Assembly: GCA_902555665.1 (NCBI GenBank)
Contig: CACDTF010000002.1
Coordinates: 1-64,000, forward strand
Reading direction: 5' to 3'
From: an uncultured Pelagibacteraceae bacterium
GTDB lineage: Bacteria; Pseudomonadota; Alphaproteobacteria; Pelagibacterales; Pelagibacteraceae
DNA length: 64,000 nt
The notes under the pieces are model-generated. The model was not told where the DNA came from. It did no database searches and saw nothing but the letters and a program-made list of their open reading frames with translations. The position numbers and the translations under genes were made by a program. Shown in pieces: positions 9,297 through 20,548 of the stretch. How positions within the stretch are numbered: position 1 is the first letter of the stretch; every line of letters starts with the position of its first letter.

Positions 9297-11209
9297 AAAA
9301 AAATTATCAATTTTTAGATAACATCAATTTTCCATCTGATTTAAGAAAAGTTTCTGAAAATAATTTACAAAAAGTAGCAGATGAGGTGAGGGAGGAAATG
9401 ATAAGTGCTGTTTCAGAAACAGGAGGTCACCTTGGTGCTGGTTTGGGAGTTGTTGAATTGACAGTTGCACTTCATTATGTTTTTGATACCCCAAATGATA
9501 AATTAATATGGGATGTTGGCCATCAATCTTACCCACATAAAATTTTAACTGGAAGAAAAGATAAAATTAGAACTTTACGACAGGGCGATGGTTTATCAGG
9601 TTTTACAAAAAGATCTGAAAGTGAGTATGACCCATTTGGAGCAGCACATAGTTCAACATCTATTTCATCTGCATTAGGAATTGCAGAGGCAAATAAATTA
9701 GAAAATAAGTCTTCCAATGTAATAGCTGTAATAGGTGATGGAGCAATTAGCGCAGGTATGGCTTATGAAGCCATGAATAATGCTGGAGCATCTAAGACAA
9801 AAATGATTGTTATTTTAAATGATAACGACATGTCAATTGCAAAACCAGCTGGAGCAATGAGAACTTACTTGGCAAAATTATTTACTGGTAAAATATATTT
9901 TAGTCTTAGAGAAACCTTAAAATTAATTACATCTGCATTTTCAAAAAGATTTAGTGCTAAAGCAGGAAAAGCAGAGGATTTTTTCCGTTCAGCAGTTACC
10001 GGAGGTACATTGTTTAGTTCACTTGGTTTTTATTATGCAGGTCCTATAGATGGTCATGATTTATCAAGCCTAGTTCCAATTTTAAAAAATGCAAAAGAAT
10101 CAAGACATGAGGGTCCTATAATGATTCATATCAAAACTCAAAAAGGAAAAGGTTATTCTTATGCAGAAAAAGCAAATGATCATTATCATGGAGTGTCAAA
10201 ATTTAATGTTGAGACTGGCGAACAATTAAAGAGCAAATCAAATCTTCCAGCTTATACAAAAGTATTTGCAAACACGTTAGTTAAACATGCTAAAAAAGAT
10301 AGCAAAATAGTAGGAATAACAGCTGCGATGCCTGGAGGGACTGGTATGGATATTTTTGGCAAGGAGTTTCCAAATAGAATGTTTGATGTTGGAATAGCGG
10401 AACAACATGCTGTAACTTTTGCAGCCGGTCTAGCAACCGAAGGATACAAACCATATGCTGCAATTTATTCTACATTTTTACAGAGAGCATATGATCAAGT
10501 TGTCCACGATGTTGCCATCCAAAGTTTACCAGTTAGATTTGCGATAGATAGAGCAGGATTAGTTGGTGCTGATGGATCAACACATGCTGGGTCATTTGAT
10601 ATAACTTACTTATCAACTTTACCAAACTTTGTAGTAATGGCAGCAAGTGATGAAGCTGAACTTGTTAAAATGATTAATACTTCAGTAGATATAAATGACA
10701 GACCTTCTGCAATTAGATATCCAAGAGGAACTGGAGTAGGTGTTGATCTCCCATCAATAGACGAAAAAATTGAAATTGGTAAAGGAAGAGTCGTTCAACA
10801 AGGGACACAAGTTTGTATTTTAAACCTCGGTACTCGACTTGAGGAGTGCAAGTTAGCTTTAGAGGAATTAAAAGCAAAAGGGGTTTCAACAACTTTGATA
10901 GATGCCAGATTTGCAAAGCCTTTAGACGAGGAACTTATATTAAAATCTGCTAAGGAACATGAGCTTATGATAACTATTGAAGAGGGATCAATAGGTGGTT
11001 TTGGTTCTCATGTTAAAAATTTATTAGCTGAAAGAGGAGTATTTGATAAAGGTTTAAAATTTAGATCAATGACTTTACCAGATGAATTTATTGAACAAAA
11101 TGATCCAAAAAAAATGTACGATAAAGCTGGATTAAACAGTTCTCAAATTTCTAAGAAAATATCTGATATTTTGTTTCAAAAGGAGACAATAAGAGTTGTG
11201 AAAAATTAA
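9293..11209 (+). CDS. dxs: 1-deoxy-D-xylulose-5-phosphate synthase
   Basis: First enzyme of the MEP isoprenoid pathway: pyruvate + glyceraldehyde-3-phosphate, TPP dependent. It has 638 residues, a normal length. His46 in [17 protein letters not shown] at 76-83, the TPP/Mg motif [18 protein letters not shown] starting at 148, and the transketolase-like second half ([21 protein letters not shown]) are all present. It is coupled to ispA by a four-base overlap, so precursor synthesis and prenyl elongation are expressed together. It meets aroC tail to tail with six bases between. Confidence 0.97.
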   Translation: MKKNYQFLDNINFPSDLRKVSENNLQKVADEVREEMISAVSETGGHLGAGLGVVELTVALHYVFDTPNDKLIWDVGHQSYPHKILTGRKDKIRTLRQGDGLSGFTKRSESEYDPFGAAHSSTSISSALGIAEANKLENKSSNVIAVIGDGAISAGMAYEAMNNAGASKTKMIVILNDNDMSIAKPAGAMRTYLAKLFTGKIYFSLRETLKLITSAFSKRFSAKAGKAEDFFRSAVTGGTLFSSLGFYYAGPIDGHDLSSLVPILKNAKESRHEGPIMIHIKTQKGKGYSYAEKANDHYHGVSKFNVETGEQLKSKSNLPAYTKVFANTLVKHAKKDSKIVGITAAMPGGTGMDIFGKEFPNRMFDVGIAEQHAVTFAAGLATEGYKPYAAIYSTFLQRAYDQVVHDVAIQSLPVRFAIDRAGLVGADGSTHAGSFDITYLSTLPNFVVMAASDEAELVKMINTSVDINDRPSAIRYPRGTGVGVDLPSIDEKIEIGKGRVVQQGTQVCILNLGTRLEECKLALEELKAKGVSTTLIDARFAKPLDEELILKSAKEHELMITIEEGSIGGFGSHVKNLLAERGVFDKGLKFRSMTLPDEFIEQNDPKKMYDKAGLNSSQISKKISDILFQKETIRVVKN

Positions 11210-11215
11210 TTTAAA

Positions 11216-12298
11216 CTAACCACACTGGGCTTTATTCATTAAGTAGTGGTCAAGTAAAACACAGTTCATCATAGCCTCACCAATTGGTACAGCTCTAATT
11301 CCTACACAAGGATCATGTCTACCTTTAACAGATATTGAAGTATTTTTCCCAAATTTATTTATAGTTTTTCTACTAGTTAAAATTGACGATGTTGGTTTGA
11401 CAGCAAAAGATGCAATAATTTCTTGGCCCGTAGAAATTCCACCAAGAATTCCACCTGCTTTATTTGAATTGAATTTTAATTTATTTCCTTTTGAAGAAAT
11501 TTCATCTGAATTTTGTTCTCCACTTAATTGTGCTGAGTTCATTCCTGCTCCAATATTTACACCCTTAACTGCATTAATACTCATTAGACCTGAAGCTATG
11601 TCAGTATCCAATTTTGAATAAATTGGAGCACCTAAACCAACTGGGATACCTCTTGCTCTTATTTCGATCACTGCTCCACAAGAAGATCCTGATTTTCTTA
11701 CACCAAGCAAATATTTTTCCCATAATTTAATCATTGATTTATCTGGACAAAAAAATGGATTTTTTGAAATTACTTTATCGTTCCATTGATTTGTATCACA
11801 TCCAAGAATTCCTAGCTGAGTTACTGCACCAATTACTTTAAATTTATTACCTAATTTTTTTTGAAGTACAACTTTTGCGATTGCACCAGCCGCAACTCTT
11901 GCTGCAGTTTCTCTCGCAGAAGATCTACCACCACCTCTATAGTCTCTAATTCCATATTTTTTAAAATAAGTAAAATCCGCATGACCTGGCCTGAACTTAT
12001 CTTTAATATTACTATAATCTTTGGATCTCATATCTTTATTGTAGATTATAAGTGAAATGGGTGTTCCTGTAGTTTTTCCCTCAAATACTCCTGACAATAT
12101 TTGAACTTTGTCATCCTCTTTTCGCTGAGTTGTAAATTTAGATTGTCCTGGTTTTCTTTTGTCTAATTCTATTTGAATATCTTGCTCTTTAAGATTTATG
12201 TTTGGAGGGCAACCATCAACAATACAACCAATTGCAGGCCCATGAGACTCTCCCCAAGTTGTGAAACGAAATAGCTTTCCAAAAGTATTAAATGACAT
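11216..12298 (-). CDS. aroC: Chorismate synthase
   Basis: Last step of the shikimate trunk: removes phosphate from EPSP to give chorismate, needing reduced FMN. 360 residues, the usual length. Family marks are [20 protein letters not shown] at about 11-30, [21 protein letters not shown], which binds FMN and EPSP, and the RHDPCVG segment near the C terminus. The gene stands alone on the minus strand. Its start is 33 bases from the divergent pdxH start, so the two must share a short promoter region. Confidence 0.97.
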   Translation of the reverse strand: MSFNTFGKLFRFTTWGESHGPAIGCIVDGCPPNINLKEQDIQIELDKRKPGQSKFTTQRKEDDKVQILSGVFEGKTTGTPISLIIYNKDMRSKDYSNIKDKFRPGHADFTYFKKYGIRDYRGGGRSSARETAARVAAGAIAKVVLQKKLGNKFKVIGAVTQLGILGCDTNQWNDKVISKNPFFCPDKSMIKLWEKYLLGVRKSGSSCGAVIEIRARGIPVGLGAPIYSKLDTDIASGLMSINAVKGVNIGAGMNSAQLSGEQNSDEISSKGNKLKFNSNKAGGILGGISTGQEIIASFAVKPTSSILTSRKTINKFGKNTSISVKGRHDPCVGIRAVPIGEAMMNCVLLDHYLMNKAQCG

Positions 12299-12331
12299 TA
12301 TTTATATTATATAGATTATTTTGTTTAAATT

Positions 12332-12958
12332 ATGAATCAAAAAAACTCTTTAGGTCTTAATAGTTGCTTTCTTGATATAGATGATCCAATTCATTTATTT
12401 GATGAATGGATGGAGGAAGCAAAGAAAACTGAGCCAAATGATCCAAACGCTGTTGCTTTGGCCACGTCAAATAAAAAAAATATTCCTTCAGTTAGAATGG
12501 TTTTACTTAAAGATTTCAACAAGGATGGATTTGTATTTTATACAAATTTAAATAGTCAAAAGGGAAATGAATTAAAAGAAAATCCGTATGCTGCGATGTG
12601 TTTCCATTGGAAAAGCCTCCTAAGACAAATAAGAATTAATGGAAAGGTGTCATTAGTTTCTGATCAGGTTGCAGATGAATATTATTCATCTAGAGCGTAT
12701 GAAAGTCGGATAGGAGCATGGGCTTCTAAGCAAAGTGAAGAATTAAATTCGCGAGAACAATTGTTAAAATCTATACAAGATTACAAAAAAAAATACAGCA
12801 ACAAATCAGATGTACCAAGACCAAGTCATTGGTCTGGATGGATTTTATCTCCAGATAGTATTGAATTTTGGTTAGACGGTGAGAACAGAATCCACGAGAG
12901 ATTAAAATACAATAAAGATAACTCTGGGAAGTGGATAAAGTCTTTATTAAGTCCTTAA
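12332..12958 (+). CDS. pdxH: Pyridoxamine 5'-phosphate oxidase
   Basis: FMN-dependent oxidation of pyridoxamine- or pyridoxine-phosphate to pyridoxal phosphate. It has 208 residues. SVRMVLLKDF and FVFYTNLNSQKG form the FMN-binding strand pair, SRIGAWASKQS is the mid-protein conserved loop, and the C-terminal motif RPSHWSGW...EFWLDGENRIHER is diagnostic of PdxH and separates it from general flavin-reductase-like proteins. It converges on ispB; the tetramer TTAA at 12955-12958 carries both stop codons. Confidence 0.95.
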   Translation: MNQKNSLGLNSCFLDIDDPIHLFDEWMEEAKKTEPNDPNAVALATSNKKNIPSVRMVLLKDFNKDGFVFYTNLNSQKGNELKENPYAAMCFHWKSLLRQIRINGKVSLVSDQVADEYYSSRAYESRIGAWASKQSEELNSREQLLKSIQDYKKKYSNKSDVPRPSHWSGWILSPDSIEFWLDGENRIHERLKYNKDNSGKWIKSLLSP

Positions 12959-13968
12959 AAATTTCTTGATAAACTAAATGATGTTAATCTTTTAAGAATA
13001 TTTTTTTCTTCAGAATCTTTAAATACACTTAGAGAATTTGAAGCTAAATTTATATAGTGCTGTGCTTTTTGATAGCATTCCTGAATTATTTTATACTTAT
13101 TTATAAGAGCAATAATTTCATTAAAGTCTTCTTTTGTTCTTAACTCTTTTTTAAACATATTTGATAAAATTTTCTTTTCATCATTTCCTAATTTTTGAAA
13201 AAGTAAAATTATTGGTAAGGTAATTTTTCCTTCAAAAAAATCTTGACCAATTTTTTTACCGAATTGTTTGAGCTCAGCATTATAGTCTAGTGTATCGTCT
13301 GCTATTTGAAAAGTTAATCCCAAGTTTCTTCCATAAAATTCTAAAGCATCTTTTTCTTTATTTTCTGCATCAGATAAAATAGCACCAACTTTAGTTGCTG
13401 CTGCAAATAACTCTGCAGTTTTTGCTGAGATTATTTTTAAATATGTTTCTTCTAGCATATCAACTTCACCTTTGTGTTGAAGTTGTAGAACTTCTCCTTG
13501 AGCAATCTTAGATGAAGTGGACGATAATAATTTTAAAACTTCTAGGTTTCCGTCTTCTACCATCATTTCAAAACATCTACTCAATAGATAATCTCCAATT
13601 AAAACTGACGAATGATTATCCCAAACTTTGTTTAAAGTTTCTTTTCCTCTTCTAACAGTGCCTTCATCAATTACATCATCATGCATCAATGTTGCGCTGT
13701 GAATTAATTCAACACACGCAGCTAAATTTATATCTCTAGAGCCTTTAGAGTAACCGCATAATTTTGCACTACCCAAAGTTAGTAAAGCTCTTAGTCTTTT
13801 TCCTCCAGTTTCTATATGATAATCTGTCATTTTTTGAACCAGCTGTACATCACTAGACAATTTTGATTTTATTTTTTCTTCGGTTAAAACCAGTTTTTCT
13901 TCAACCGAGTCTTTAAGTTGAAAATATGAATCATTTATTTGATTTTTAAGCTGTACAACTGTTCCCAT
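12955..13968 (-). CDS. ispB: Long-chain polyprenyl diphosphate synthase (octaprenyl type)
   Basis: Makes the polyprenyl tail of ubiquinone from FPP and IPP. It has 337 residues and the trans-prenyltransferase fold: GGKRLR near 55-60, the first Asp-rich motif DDVID at 97-101 without insertion (long-chain type, unlike ispA here), and the second, DDTLD, at 224-228. Ala-Thr-Leu residues before the first motif rather than aromatic ones suggest a long product. Chain length (8 or 10 isoprene units) cannot be decided by eye. It is transcribed away from the S49 peptidase operon. Confidence 0.9.
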   Translation of the reverse strand: MGTVVQLKNQINDSYFQLKDSVEEKLVLTEEKIKSKLSSDVQLVQKMTDYHIETGGKRLRALLTLGSAKLCGYSKGSRDINLAACVELIHSATLMHDDVIDEGTVRRGKETLNKVWDNHSSVLIGDYLLSRCFEMMVEDGNLEVLKLLSSTSSKIAQGEVLQLQHKGEVDMLEETYLKIISAKTAELFAAATKVGAILSDAENKEKDALEFYGRNLGLTFQIADDTLDYNAELKQFGKKIGQDFFEGKITLPIILLFQKLGNDEKKILSNMFKKELRTKEDFNEIIALINKYKIIQECYQKAQHYINLASNSLSVFKDSEEKNILKRLTSFSLSRNF

Positions 13969-14014
13969 AAGATTTTTAAATTAGTATAATTTGTTTATAT
14001 ATATTACTTATCAA

Positions 14015-14042
14015 TTGACGCACCAGTTTCTTCAATTATAAG
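14015..14042 (+). promoter_or_regulatory. Sigma-70-like promoter for the S49 peptidase-glyQS-ppdK run
   Basis: TTGACG (14015-14020), a 16-base spacer, then TATAAG (14037-14042). It lies in one of the few gaps over 100 bases (13969-14082), between divergent ispB and the peptidase gene. Initiation near 14049 would give a leader of about 34 bases. Apart from this the gap holds only AT-rich sequence, probably also the ispB promoter on the other strand. Confidence 0.45.
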
Positions 14043-14082
14043 TAGTCTTTATATTCAATAAATAATTCTATAAGACTTACCT

Positions 14083-14889
14083 ATGTTCTCTTTTTTTAAA
14101 AAGAAAAAAATTGTTGCTCACTTAAAATTAAGTGGGGTTATTGGTAATGCAGGAAAATTTAAACAAGGTATTGATTTTGCAGGTCAAGAAGAACTAATTA
14201 AAAAGGCTTTTTCTCTAAAAAAAGCGGCATGTGTTGCTATATCAATCAATTCTCCAGGAGGATCGCCAGTTCAATCTCATCTAATCTACAGCTTTATTAG
14301 ACAACAAGCAAAAAAACATAAAAAAAAAGTTATTGTATTCGCTGAAGATGTAGCAGCTTCTGGAGGCTATTTGATTTCTTGTGCTGGGGACGAAATTTAT
14401 GCAAATTCAAGTTCAATAATTGGATCCATAGGAGTGATATATTCTTCTTTTGGATTTACAGAGTTGATAAAAAAAATTGGGGTTGAAAGAAGAGTTCATA
14501 CTGCTGGCAAAAACAAAAGCACACTTGATCCATTTTTAGAAGAAAAAAACGAGGATATTGAAAGATTAAAAAATATTCAATTGGATCTTCATAAAGACTT
14601 TATAGATGTTGTTGAAAAAAGTAGAGGATCAAAATTAAACAAATCTGATGTAGAACTTTTTTCAGGTGAGTTTTGGTCAGGCAGTAAAGCAAAAAATTTA
14701 GGATTGATTGACGGAATAGGTAACGCACATGAAATATTAAAAGATAAATTTGGTGAAGATATAATTATTAAAAAATTTGAAAAATCAAAAGGATGGTTAA
14801 GTCAAAAACTTTCTTCATCGAACAATCAAGTAGATCAAATAGCAAGTATTTTAGATGAAAGATCAATTTGGCAAAGATATGGTTTCTAA
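14083..14889 (+). CDS. S49 family (SppA/SohB-like) serine peptidase
   Basis: Member of the signal-peptide-peptidase S49 family, which cleaves signal peptides or membrane proteins with a Ser-Lys dyad. 268 residues, about one SppA half. The nucleophile is Ser93 in [11 protein letters not shown]. The candidate Lys is in [11 protein letters not shown] (Lys145, or Lys143). INSPGGSP near residue 56 is the oxyanion-side loop. Unlike E. coli SppA and SohB there is no clear N-terminal membrane anchor: the N terminus is FFKKKK followed directly by a soluble beta strand. It starts the run into glyQ, whose start lies inside its 3' end. Confidence 0.85.
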   Translation: MFSFFKKKKIVAHLKLSGVIGNAGKFKQGIDFAGQEELIKKAFSLKKAACVAISINSPGGSPVQSHLIYSFIRQQAKKHKKKVIVFAEDVAASGGYLISCAGDEIYANSSSIIGSIGVIYSSFGFTELIKKIGVERRVHTAGKNKSTLDPFLEEKNEDIERLKNIQLDLHKDFIDVVEKSRGSKLNKSDVELFSGEFWSGSKAKNLGLIDGIGNAHEILKDKFGEDIIIKKFEKSKGWLSQKLSSSNNQVDQIASILDERSIWQRYGF

Positions 14890-15760
14890 AGCAAAAAAAC
14901 AAAAAAAAAAAATTCAAACATTCCAAGATACAATTTTAAATCTTCAGAAGTTTTGGAGTAAAAAAGGATGCATTATTCTTCAGCCTTATGATATGGAGGT
15001 TGGTGCAGGAACTTTTCATCCAGCTACTACCCTAAGATCACTTGGAACTAAACCATGGAAAGCAGCTTACGTACAACCATCAAGAAGACCTACAGATGGA
15101 AGATATGGAGATAATCCAAACAGGTTGCAACACTATTATCAATTTCAAGTTTTAATTAAACCTTCGCCAGAAAATATAAAAAAACTTTATTTAAATAGTT
15201 TATCTTCTATAGGAATAGATCATAATGATCATGATATAAGGTTTGTTGAAGATGATTGGGAAAGTCCAACATTAGGTGCTGCAGGATTGGGATGGGAAGT
15301 ATGGTGTGATGGAATGGAAATTACTCAATTCACCTATTTTCAACAGATGGCTGGATTTGATTGTAAACCTGTATCAGTTGAAATCACTTATGGTTTGGAA
15401 AGAATTTGTATGTTCACTCAAAAAGAAAAAAACGTTTATGATTTATTATGGAATGATGAAGGTGTAAAATATCACGAAGTATTTCATCAAGCCGAAAAAG
15501 AATTTTCAGCATACAATTTTGAACACGCGAATGTAGAAACACTCTTGAAAATGTTTGAAATGCATGAGTCTGAGGCAAAAGATTTAGTAGAAAAAAAAAT
15601 TTCTTTACCAGCTTATGATCAATGTTTAAAAGCCAGTCATGTGTTTAATATTTTAGATGCAAGAGGCGCAATCAGTGTTGCACAAAGAGCAGGTTATATT
15701 GCTAGAATAAGAGACATTACAAAATCTGCAGCAGGCGTTTGGTTAGATAGTCAAAAGTAA
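14855..15760 (+). CDS. glyQ: Glycine-tRNA ligase alpha subunit
   Basis: Catalytic subunit of the bacterial alpha2beta2 glycyl-tRNA synthetase. The aminoacylation core is very clear: [66 protein letters not shown]. The longest frame starts at 14855, 35 bases inside the peptidase gene. A second ATG at 14879 (8 residues later) is equally good, and family similarity starts only after both. The start overlaps the upstream gene and the stop overlaps the glyS start by one base (TAATG), so translation is probably coupled. Confidence 0.95.
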   Translation: MKDQFGKDMVSKAKKQKKKIQTFQDTILNLQKFWSKKGCIILQPYDMEVGAGTFHPATTLRSLGTKPWKAAYVQPSRRPTDGRYGDNPNRLQHYYQFQVLIKPSPENIKKLYLNSLSSIGIDHNDHDIRFVEDDWESPTLGAAGLGWEVWCDGMEITQFTYFQQMAGFDCKPVSVEITYGLERICMFTQKEKNVYDLLWNDEGVKYHEVFHQAEKEFSAYNFEHANVETLLKMFEMHESEAKDLVEKKISLPAYDQCLKASHVFNILDARGAISVAQRAGYIARIRDITKSAAGVWLDSQK

Positions 15761-17826
15761 TGTCAGAGTTTTTTTTAGAATTATTTAGTGAAGAAATACC
15801 TTCAAATCTTCAACAAAATTTAAGGGAAGACTTACTTAAAAATTTTAATGATTTATTTTTAGAAAAATCAATTTTATTTAAAAAAAGCTCGTCATATTCA
15901 ACACCAAATAGATTAGTGGTATTATTTGAAGGTGTTCAAAAAAATGTTGTACTAAAATCTGAGGAGATTAAAGGTCCAAATATCAAGTCACCAGAGACAG
16001 CACTCGAGGGGTTTGTTAGGTCAAATAAAATCTTAAAAAAGGATCTCTACCAAAAAAAAACAGACAAAGGGGAATTTTATTTTTTCAAGACAAAATCAAA
16101 AAAATTGCATACACATGAATTATTAGAGGAATTTATCCCAATATTATTAAATAAAATTCAATGGAAAAAATCAATGTATTGGGGAACTTTTGACCTAAAT
16201 TGGGGTAGACCTTTAAAGTCAATTCTAGCTGTATTTGATAAAAAAAGGTTAAATTTTAATTTTCATCACCTAACATCTTCTAACTCAACTTTTATTGATA
16301 AAGAATTTGAGGAAAATAAAAAGTCTTTCTTAGAATTTAAAAATTATAAAAGTTTTTTTAAAAAAATTGACATTATTGTTGATCACAATGAAAGAAAAAA
16401 ATTAATAGAAAAAAAATTTAACAATATTTTAAAAAATAAAAATATTAAGATCCAACATAATCCTAGATTACTTAATGAAGTTGTAGATTTAACAGATCAA
16501 CCAAATATCCTTCTTTGTGAATTTGATAAAAAATTTTTAAATATTCCAAAAGAAATATTAATTATTACCATGCAATACCATCAAAAATATTTTCCTATAT
16601 TTGATAATAAAGAAAATATTACCAATGAGTTTTTAGTGGTTGCAAATAAAAAAGATAAAAAGGGATTAATTAAATTAGGAAATGAAAGAGTAGTTGAAGC
16701 AAGATTAAGTGATGCAGAATTTTTTTGGAAAAAAGATAAATCTCAAAATATGGTCAAAAAAGTTACTGAATTAAAGTCAATGAATTATTTTAAAGGATTA
16801 GGAAGTTATTTCGATAAAGCACAAAGAATGAGAAAATTGGGTGGAATGATATCTGATGAACTTTTAATCAGCAAAGAAAAAGTTGAATTGTCAGCATCAA
16901 TTTGTAAAGTTGATTTATTATCAGAACTAGTAGGTGAATTTCCAGAACTCCAAGGTGTAATGGGAGGTTATTTTGCTAACGCGCAAGGTTTTGATAAAGA
17001 TTTAGCTTTGGCGATAAGTGAGCAATATTTACCTACAGGTTCAGGTTCAAGAGTTCCAAAAAAACCATTTAGCATAGCTCTTTCTTTGGCTGATAAGATA
17101 GATACTTTAGTTGGTTTTTTTGGTTTAAATCAAAAACCAACAAGTTCGAAAGATCCGTATGCTCTAAGAAGATTAGCATTGGGGGTAATAAGAATAATAG
17201 TTGAAAATAAAAAAGATTTTAAAATAAAAGATCTAATAAATTATTCTTTAAGCCTGTATTTAGATCAAGGTTTTGAAATTGATAACCAATCCCTACAAAA
17301 TGAATTATCAGATTTTTTAATGGATAGATTAAAATATCACATGAAGGAAGAAAATATTAGAAATGATATAATTCAAGCATCAACTAGCTCTTTTAACTTA
17401 GATCAATCTGTTATTATTTTTAATAAAGCTAAACATTTAAATAAAATTATTAACAAACCAAATGGTTTAGATATTATTGCAAGTTATAAAAGAGCCTCAA
17501 ACATTTTAGACGGTGAATTAAAAAAAGATAAAATAGAATTATCAAATACAACTGACCCTGGAATTTTTAAAACTGAGTTAGAAAAAAACTTATTTAAAAA
17601 AATTAGTGAATTAAGGAAATATTTTTCAGGCATAAATAAAGATGAAAATTATGTTCAAACATTGGACAATTTAGCTAGCGTCAAACGAGAGGTTTTTGAC
17701 TTTTTTGATAATGTAATTGTGAACGAAGATGATCTGGTCATAAAGAAGAATAGACTGGAACTAATCCAAATGATGTGTAAAACGTTCAACAATTATGTTA
17801 ATTTTGCTCTAATCGACTCCCGCTAA
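15760..17826 (+). CDS. glyS: Glycine-tRNA ligase beta subunit
   Basis: The tRNA-recognition subunit of the same enzyme. 688 residues, normal for the family. It opens with FFLELFSEEIPSNLQ, which matches the conserved GlyS start (LLVEIGTEELP type). GRPLKSI, the EFPELQGVMGGYFA and DPYALRRLALGVIRI motifs follow in order. The last roughly 150 residues form a DALR-like anticodon-binding helical region. It is joined to glyQ and ppdK by single-base overlaps at both ends, which would keep alpha and beta subunits in balance. Confidence 0.96.
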   Translation: MSEFFLELFSEEIPSNLQQNLREDLLKNFNDLFLEKSILFKKSSSYSTPNRLVVLFEGVQKNVVLKSEEIKGPNIKSPETALEGFVRSNKILKKDLYQKKTDKGEFYFFKTKSKKLHTHELLEEFIPILLNKIQWKKSMYWGTFDLNWGRPLKSILAVFDKKRLNFNFHHLTSSNSTFIDKEFEENKKSFLEFKNYKSFFKKIDIIVDHNERKKLIEKKFNNILKNKNIKIQHNPRLLNEVVDLTDQPNILLCEFDKKFLNIPKEILIITMQYHQKYFPIFDNKENITNEFLVVANKKDKKGLIKLGNERVVEARLSDAEFFWKKDKSQNMVKKVTELKSMNYFKGLGSYFDKAQRMRKLGGMISDELLISKEKVELSASICKVDLLSELVGEFPELQGVMGGYFANAQGFDKDLALAISEQYLPTGSGSRVPKKPFSIALSLADKIDTLVGFFGLNQKPTSSKDPYALRRLALGVIRIIVENKKDFKIKDLINYSLSLYLDQGFEIDNQSLQNELSDFLMDRLKYHMKEENIRNDIIQASTSSFNLDQSVIIFNKAKHLNKIINKPNGLDIIASYKRASNILDGELKKDKIELSNTTDPGIFKTELEKNLFKKISELRKYFSGINKDENYVQTLDNLASVKREVFDFFDNVIVNEDDLVIKKNRLELIQMMCKTFNNYVNFALIDSR

Positions 17827-20498
17827 TGAAAAAACTTATTTTAAACTTTAATTCTAAGGATAGTAAAAAAATTAAAAATCCTAAAAACTTTTTAGGTGGA
17901 AAAGGCGCTAATCTTTCTGAAATGGGAAGAATGGGTCTTCCAGTACCTCCTGGTTTTACAATATCTACAAAAGTTTGTGAAATTTTTTATAAGGATAAAA
18001 AAAAATTAAATAAAAATTTAATTTCTCAAATTAAAAAAGAATTAAAATTAATCGAAAAAGATGTTTCTAAGAAATTTGGGGACTTAAAAAATCCACTTTT
18101 GTTGTCTGTGCGGTCTGGTGCAAGAGTATCAATGCCAGGTATGATGGATACTATTCTAAATTTGGGTCTGAACGATAAAACAGTAAAAGCTTTAGCAATT
18201 AAAACTTCAAATGGAAGATTTGCTAAAGACAGTTATAGAAGATTCATTCAAATGTACGGTAATGTTGTAATGGGTGTAGAAGGTTATCATTTTGAGGAAT
18301 TAATTGAAAATTATAAACTTACGAAAGGTGTTTTGTTAGATACAGATTTAGATGAAAGTGATTGGGATGGATTAATTGAAGATTTTAAAAGAACAGTAAA
18401 AGAAAAGGCAAAAAAAGATTTTCCTCAAGATGTATATCAACAATTGCTAGGAGCAATAAGTGCTGTATTTTTATCGTGGGAAAGCAATAGAGCTAAAGTT
18501 TATAGAAAACTAAATCAAATCCCAGCCGAGTGGGGAACAGCAGTAAATGTTCAATCAATGGTTTTTGGAAATATGGGTAATGATTGTGCAACAGGAGTTG
18601 TTTTTACTAGAAATCCATCTGACGGGTTAAATGAAATATATGGTGAGTATTTAATTAATGCACAAGGAGAAGATGTTGTAGCGGGTACAAGAACTCCTCA
18701 ATATATTACTAAAAAAGCTAGGCAAGATGCCAAAGTAATAGAATTATCAATGGAAGAATCTATGCCAAAAGTTTTTAAAGAACTTCAAAAAATTTTGAAA
18801 AAATTAGAAAAACATTACAAAGATATGCAGGATGTAGAGTTCACAGTTGAAAATAAAAAACTATGGATGCTTCAAACTAGATCGGGAAAAAGAACAGCAA
18901 AATCAGCAGTAAAAATTGCTGTTGATATGGTTAATGAAAAATTAATTTCAAAAAAAGAAGCTGTATTAAGAATTGATCCAAATTCTTTAGATACACTCTT
19001 GCATCCTACTTTAGATGAAAAAAGTTCAATTAATGTAATAGCAAATGGCTTACCTGCATCGCCAGGTGCTGCTAGTGGCAAAGTTGTATTTACTTCTGAG
19101 GAAGCTGAAAGACTAAATTCAATGATGCAAGATACAATTTTGGTAAGAGTAGAGACTTCACCAGAAGATATACAAGGAATGCATGCTGCTAAAGGAATTT
19201 TGACAGCCAGAGGGGGAATGACAAGTCATGCTGCGGTTGTTGCTAGAGGAATGGGAAGGCCATGTGTTTCTGGTTCTAGTGAAATTGATATAAACTATGA
19301 AAACAAATCTTTTAAAACTTCTTCAATGGATATTAAAGAGGGAGATATAATAACGATTGATGGTTCTACCGGTAGGATTATTTCTGGAAGTGTTTCAACA
19401 GTAAAACCAGAAATATCAGGTGATTTTTCAAAACTGATGTCTTGGGCGGATAATTTTAGAAAACTAAGAGTAAGAACAAATTCAGAGACACCAAAGGATA
19501 CTAAAACTGCAAAAGATTTTGGTGCAGAAGGCATTGGGCTTTGCAGGACAGAGCACATGTTTTTTGATGAAGAAAGGATTTTATCTGTAAGAGAAATGAT
19601 ATTATCCAAATCAAAAGAGGATAGAGCAGTAGCATTAGAAAAGTTATTACCACATCAAAGAAAAGATTTTATAGATATATTTCAAATTATGGGTGGATTA
19701 CCAGTTACAGTTAGATTGTTAGACCCACCATTGCATGAATTCTTACCAAGAACAAATAATGAAATTAATGAAGTTGCTAAAATAGTTAATCTTCCAATTA
19801 AAGAGGTTGAGTCTAGAATTGATGAGCTTCACGAACAAAATCCAATGCTAGGTCATAGAGGTTGTCGTTTGGGAATTTCTTTTCCTGAAATCTATGAAAT
19901 GCAATGTAGAGCAATATTTGAAGCTTTAGCAGAACTTAAAAAAAATAAAATAAACTCAGCCTTTCCTGAAATAATGATTCCTTTGGTTTCAACAGAGGCT
20001 GAGATAAAAATTATGAAAGATTTAGTAATTAGAACTGCAAGTCAAGTTCAACAAGAACATAATTTGAAAATAGAATTTTTAGTTGGTACAATGATTGAAT
20101 TACCCAGAGCAGCAATAAAAGCAAAGGAAATTGCTAAACATGCTGAGTTTTTTAGTTTTGGAACAAATGATTTAACACAAACTACTTTCGGGATTAGTAG
20201 GGATGATAGTGGTAAATTTTTAAATGATTATTTAGAAAACAAAATATTTTCTGTAGACCCTTTTATTTCAATTGATGAAGGTGTTTCAGATTTAGTAGAG
20301 ATTGCTGTAGAAAAAGGACGAAAACAAAACAAAAATCTAAAATTGGGAATTTGTGGAGAACATGGTGGAGATCCTCAAAGTATATATTTTTGTTCTAGAA
20401 TAGGACTTAATTATGTTTCATGTTCACCTTTTAGAGTACCAATAGCAAGATTGTCTGCAGCACAAGCGGAATTAACCAAACTAAAAGGTTGTAATTAA
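17826..20498 (+). CDS. ppdK: Pyruvate, phosphate dikinase
   Basis: Interconverts pyruvate + ATP + Pi and PEP + AMP + PPi. 890 residues in the classical order: N-terminal ATP-grasp domain (GGKGANLSEMGRMGLPVPPGFTIS at the start), central swivelling phosphohistidine domain with catalytic His468 in GGMTSHAAVVARG, and C-terminal PEP-binding TIM barrel with GLCRTEHMFF and catalytic Cys843 in CGEHGGDP. All key residues are intact. PPDK can give reversible, energy-saving PEP metabolism. It overlaps glyS by one base, a pairing with no obvious metabolic reason. Confidence 0.97.
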   Translation: MKKLILNFNSKDSKKIKNPKNFLGGKGANLSEMGRMGLPVPPGFTISTKVCEIFYKDKKKLNKNLISQIKKELKLIEKDVSKKFGDLKNPLLLSVRSGARVSMPGMMDTILNLGLNDKTVKALAIKTSNGRFAKDSYRRFIQMYGNVVMGVEGYHFEELIENYKLTKGVLLDTDLDESDWDGLIEDFKRTVKEKAKKDFPQDVYQQLLGAISAVFLSWESNRAKVYRKLNQIPAEWGTAVNVQSMVFGNMGNDCATGVVFTRNPSDGLNEIYGEYLINAQGEDVVAGTRTPQYITKKARQDAKVIELSMEESMPKVFKELQKILKKLEKHYKDMQDVEFTVENKKLWMLQTRSGKRTAKSAVKIAVDMVNEKLISKKEAVLRIDPNSLDTLLHPTLDEKSSINVIANGLPASPGAASGKVVFTSEEAERLNSMMQDTILVRVETSPEDIQGMHAAKGILTARGGMTSHAAVVARGMGRPCVSGSSEIDINYENKSFKTSSMDIKEGDIITIDGSTGRIISGSVSTVKPEISGDFSKLMSWADNFRKLRVRTNSETPKDTKTAKDFGAEGIGLCRTEHMFFDEERILSVREMILSKSKEDRAVALEKLLPHQRKDFIDIFQIMGGLPVTVRLLDPPLHEFLPRTNNEINEVAKIVNLPIKEVESRIDELHEQNPMLGHRGCRLGISFPEIYEMQCRAIFEALAELKKNKINSAFPEIMIPLVSTEAEIKIMKDLVIRTASQVQQEHNLKIEFLVGTMIELPRAAIKAKEIAKHAEFFSFGTNDLTQTTFGISRDDSGKFLNDYLENKIFSVDPFISIDEGVSDLVEIAVEKGRKQNKNLKLGICGEHGGDPQSIYFCSRIGLNYVSCSPFRVPIARLSAAQAELTKLKGCN

Positions 20499-20548
20499 AA
20501 AAATTTTGTATAGTCAATATCCAAAAGATAGATGAAGTTTTATAAAAT

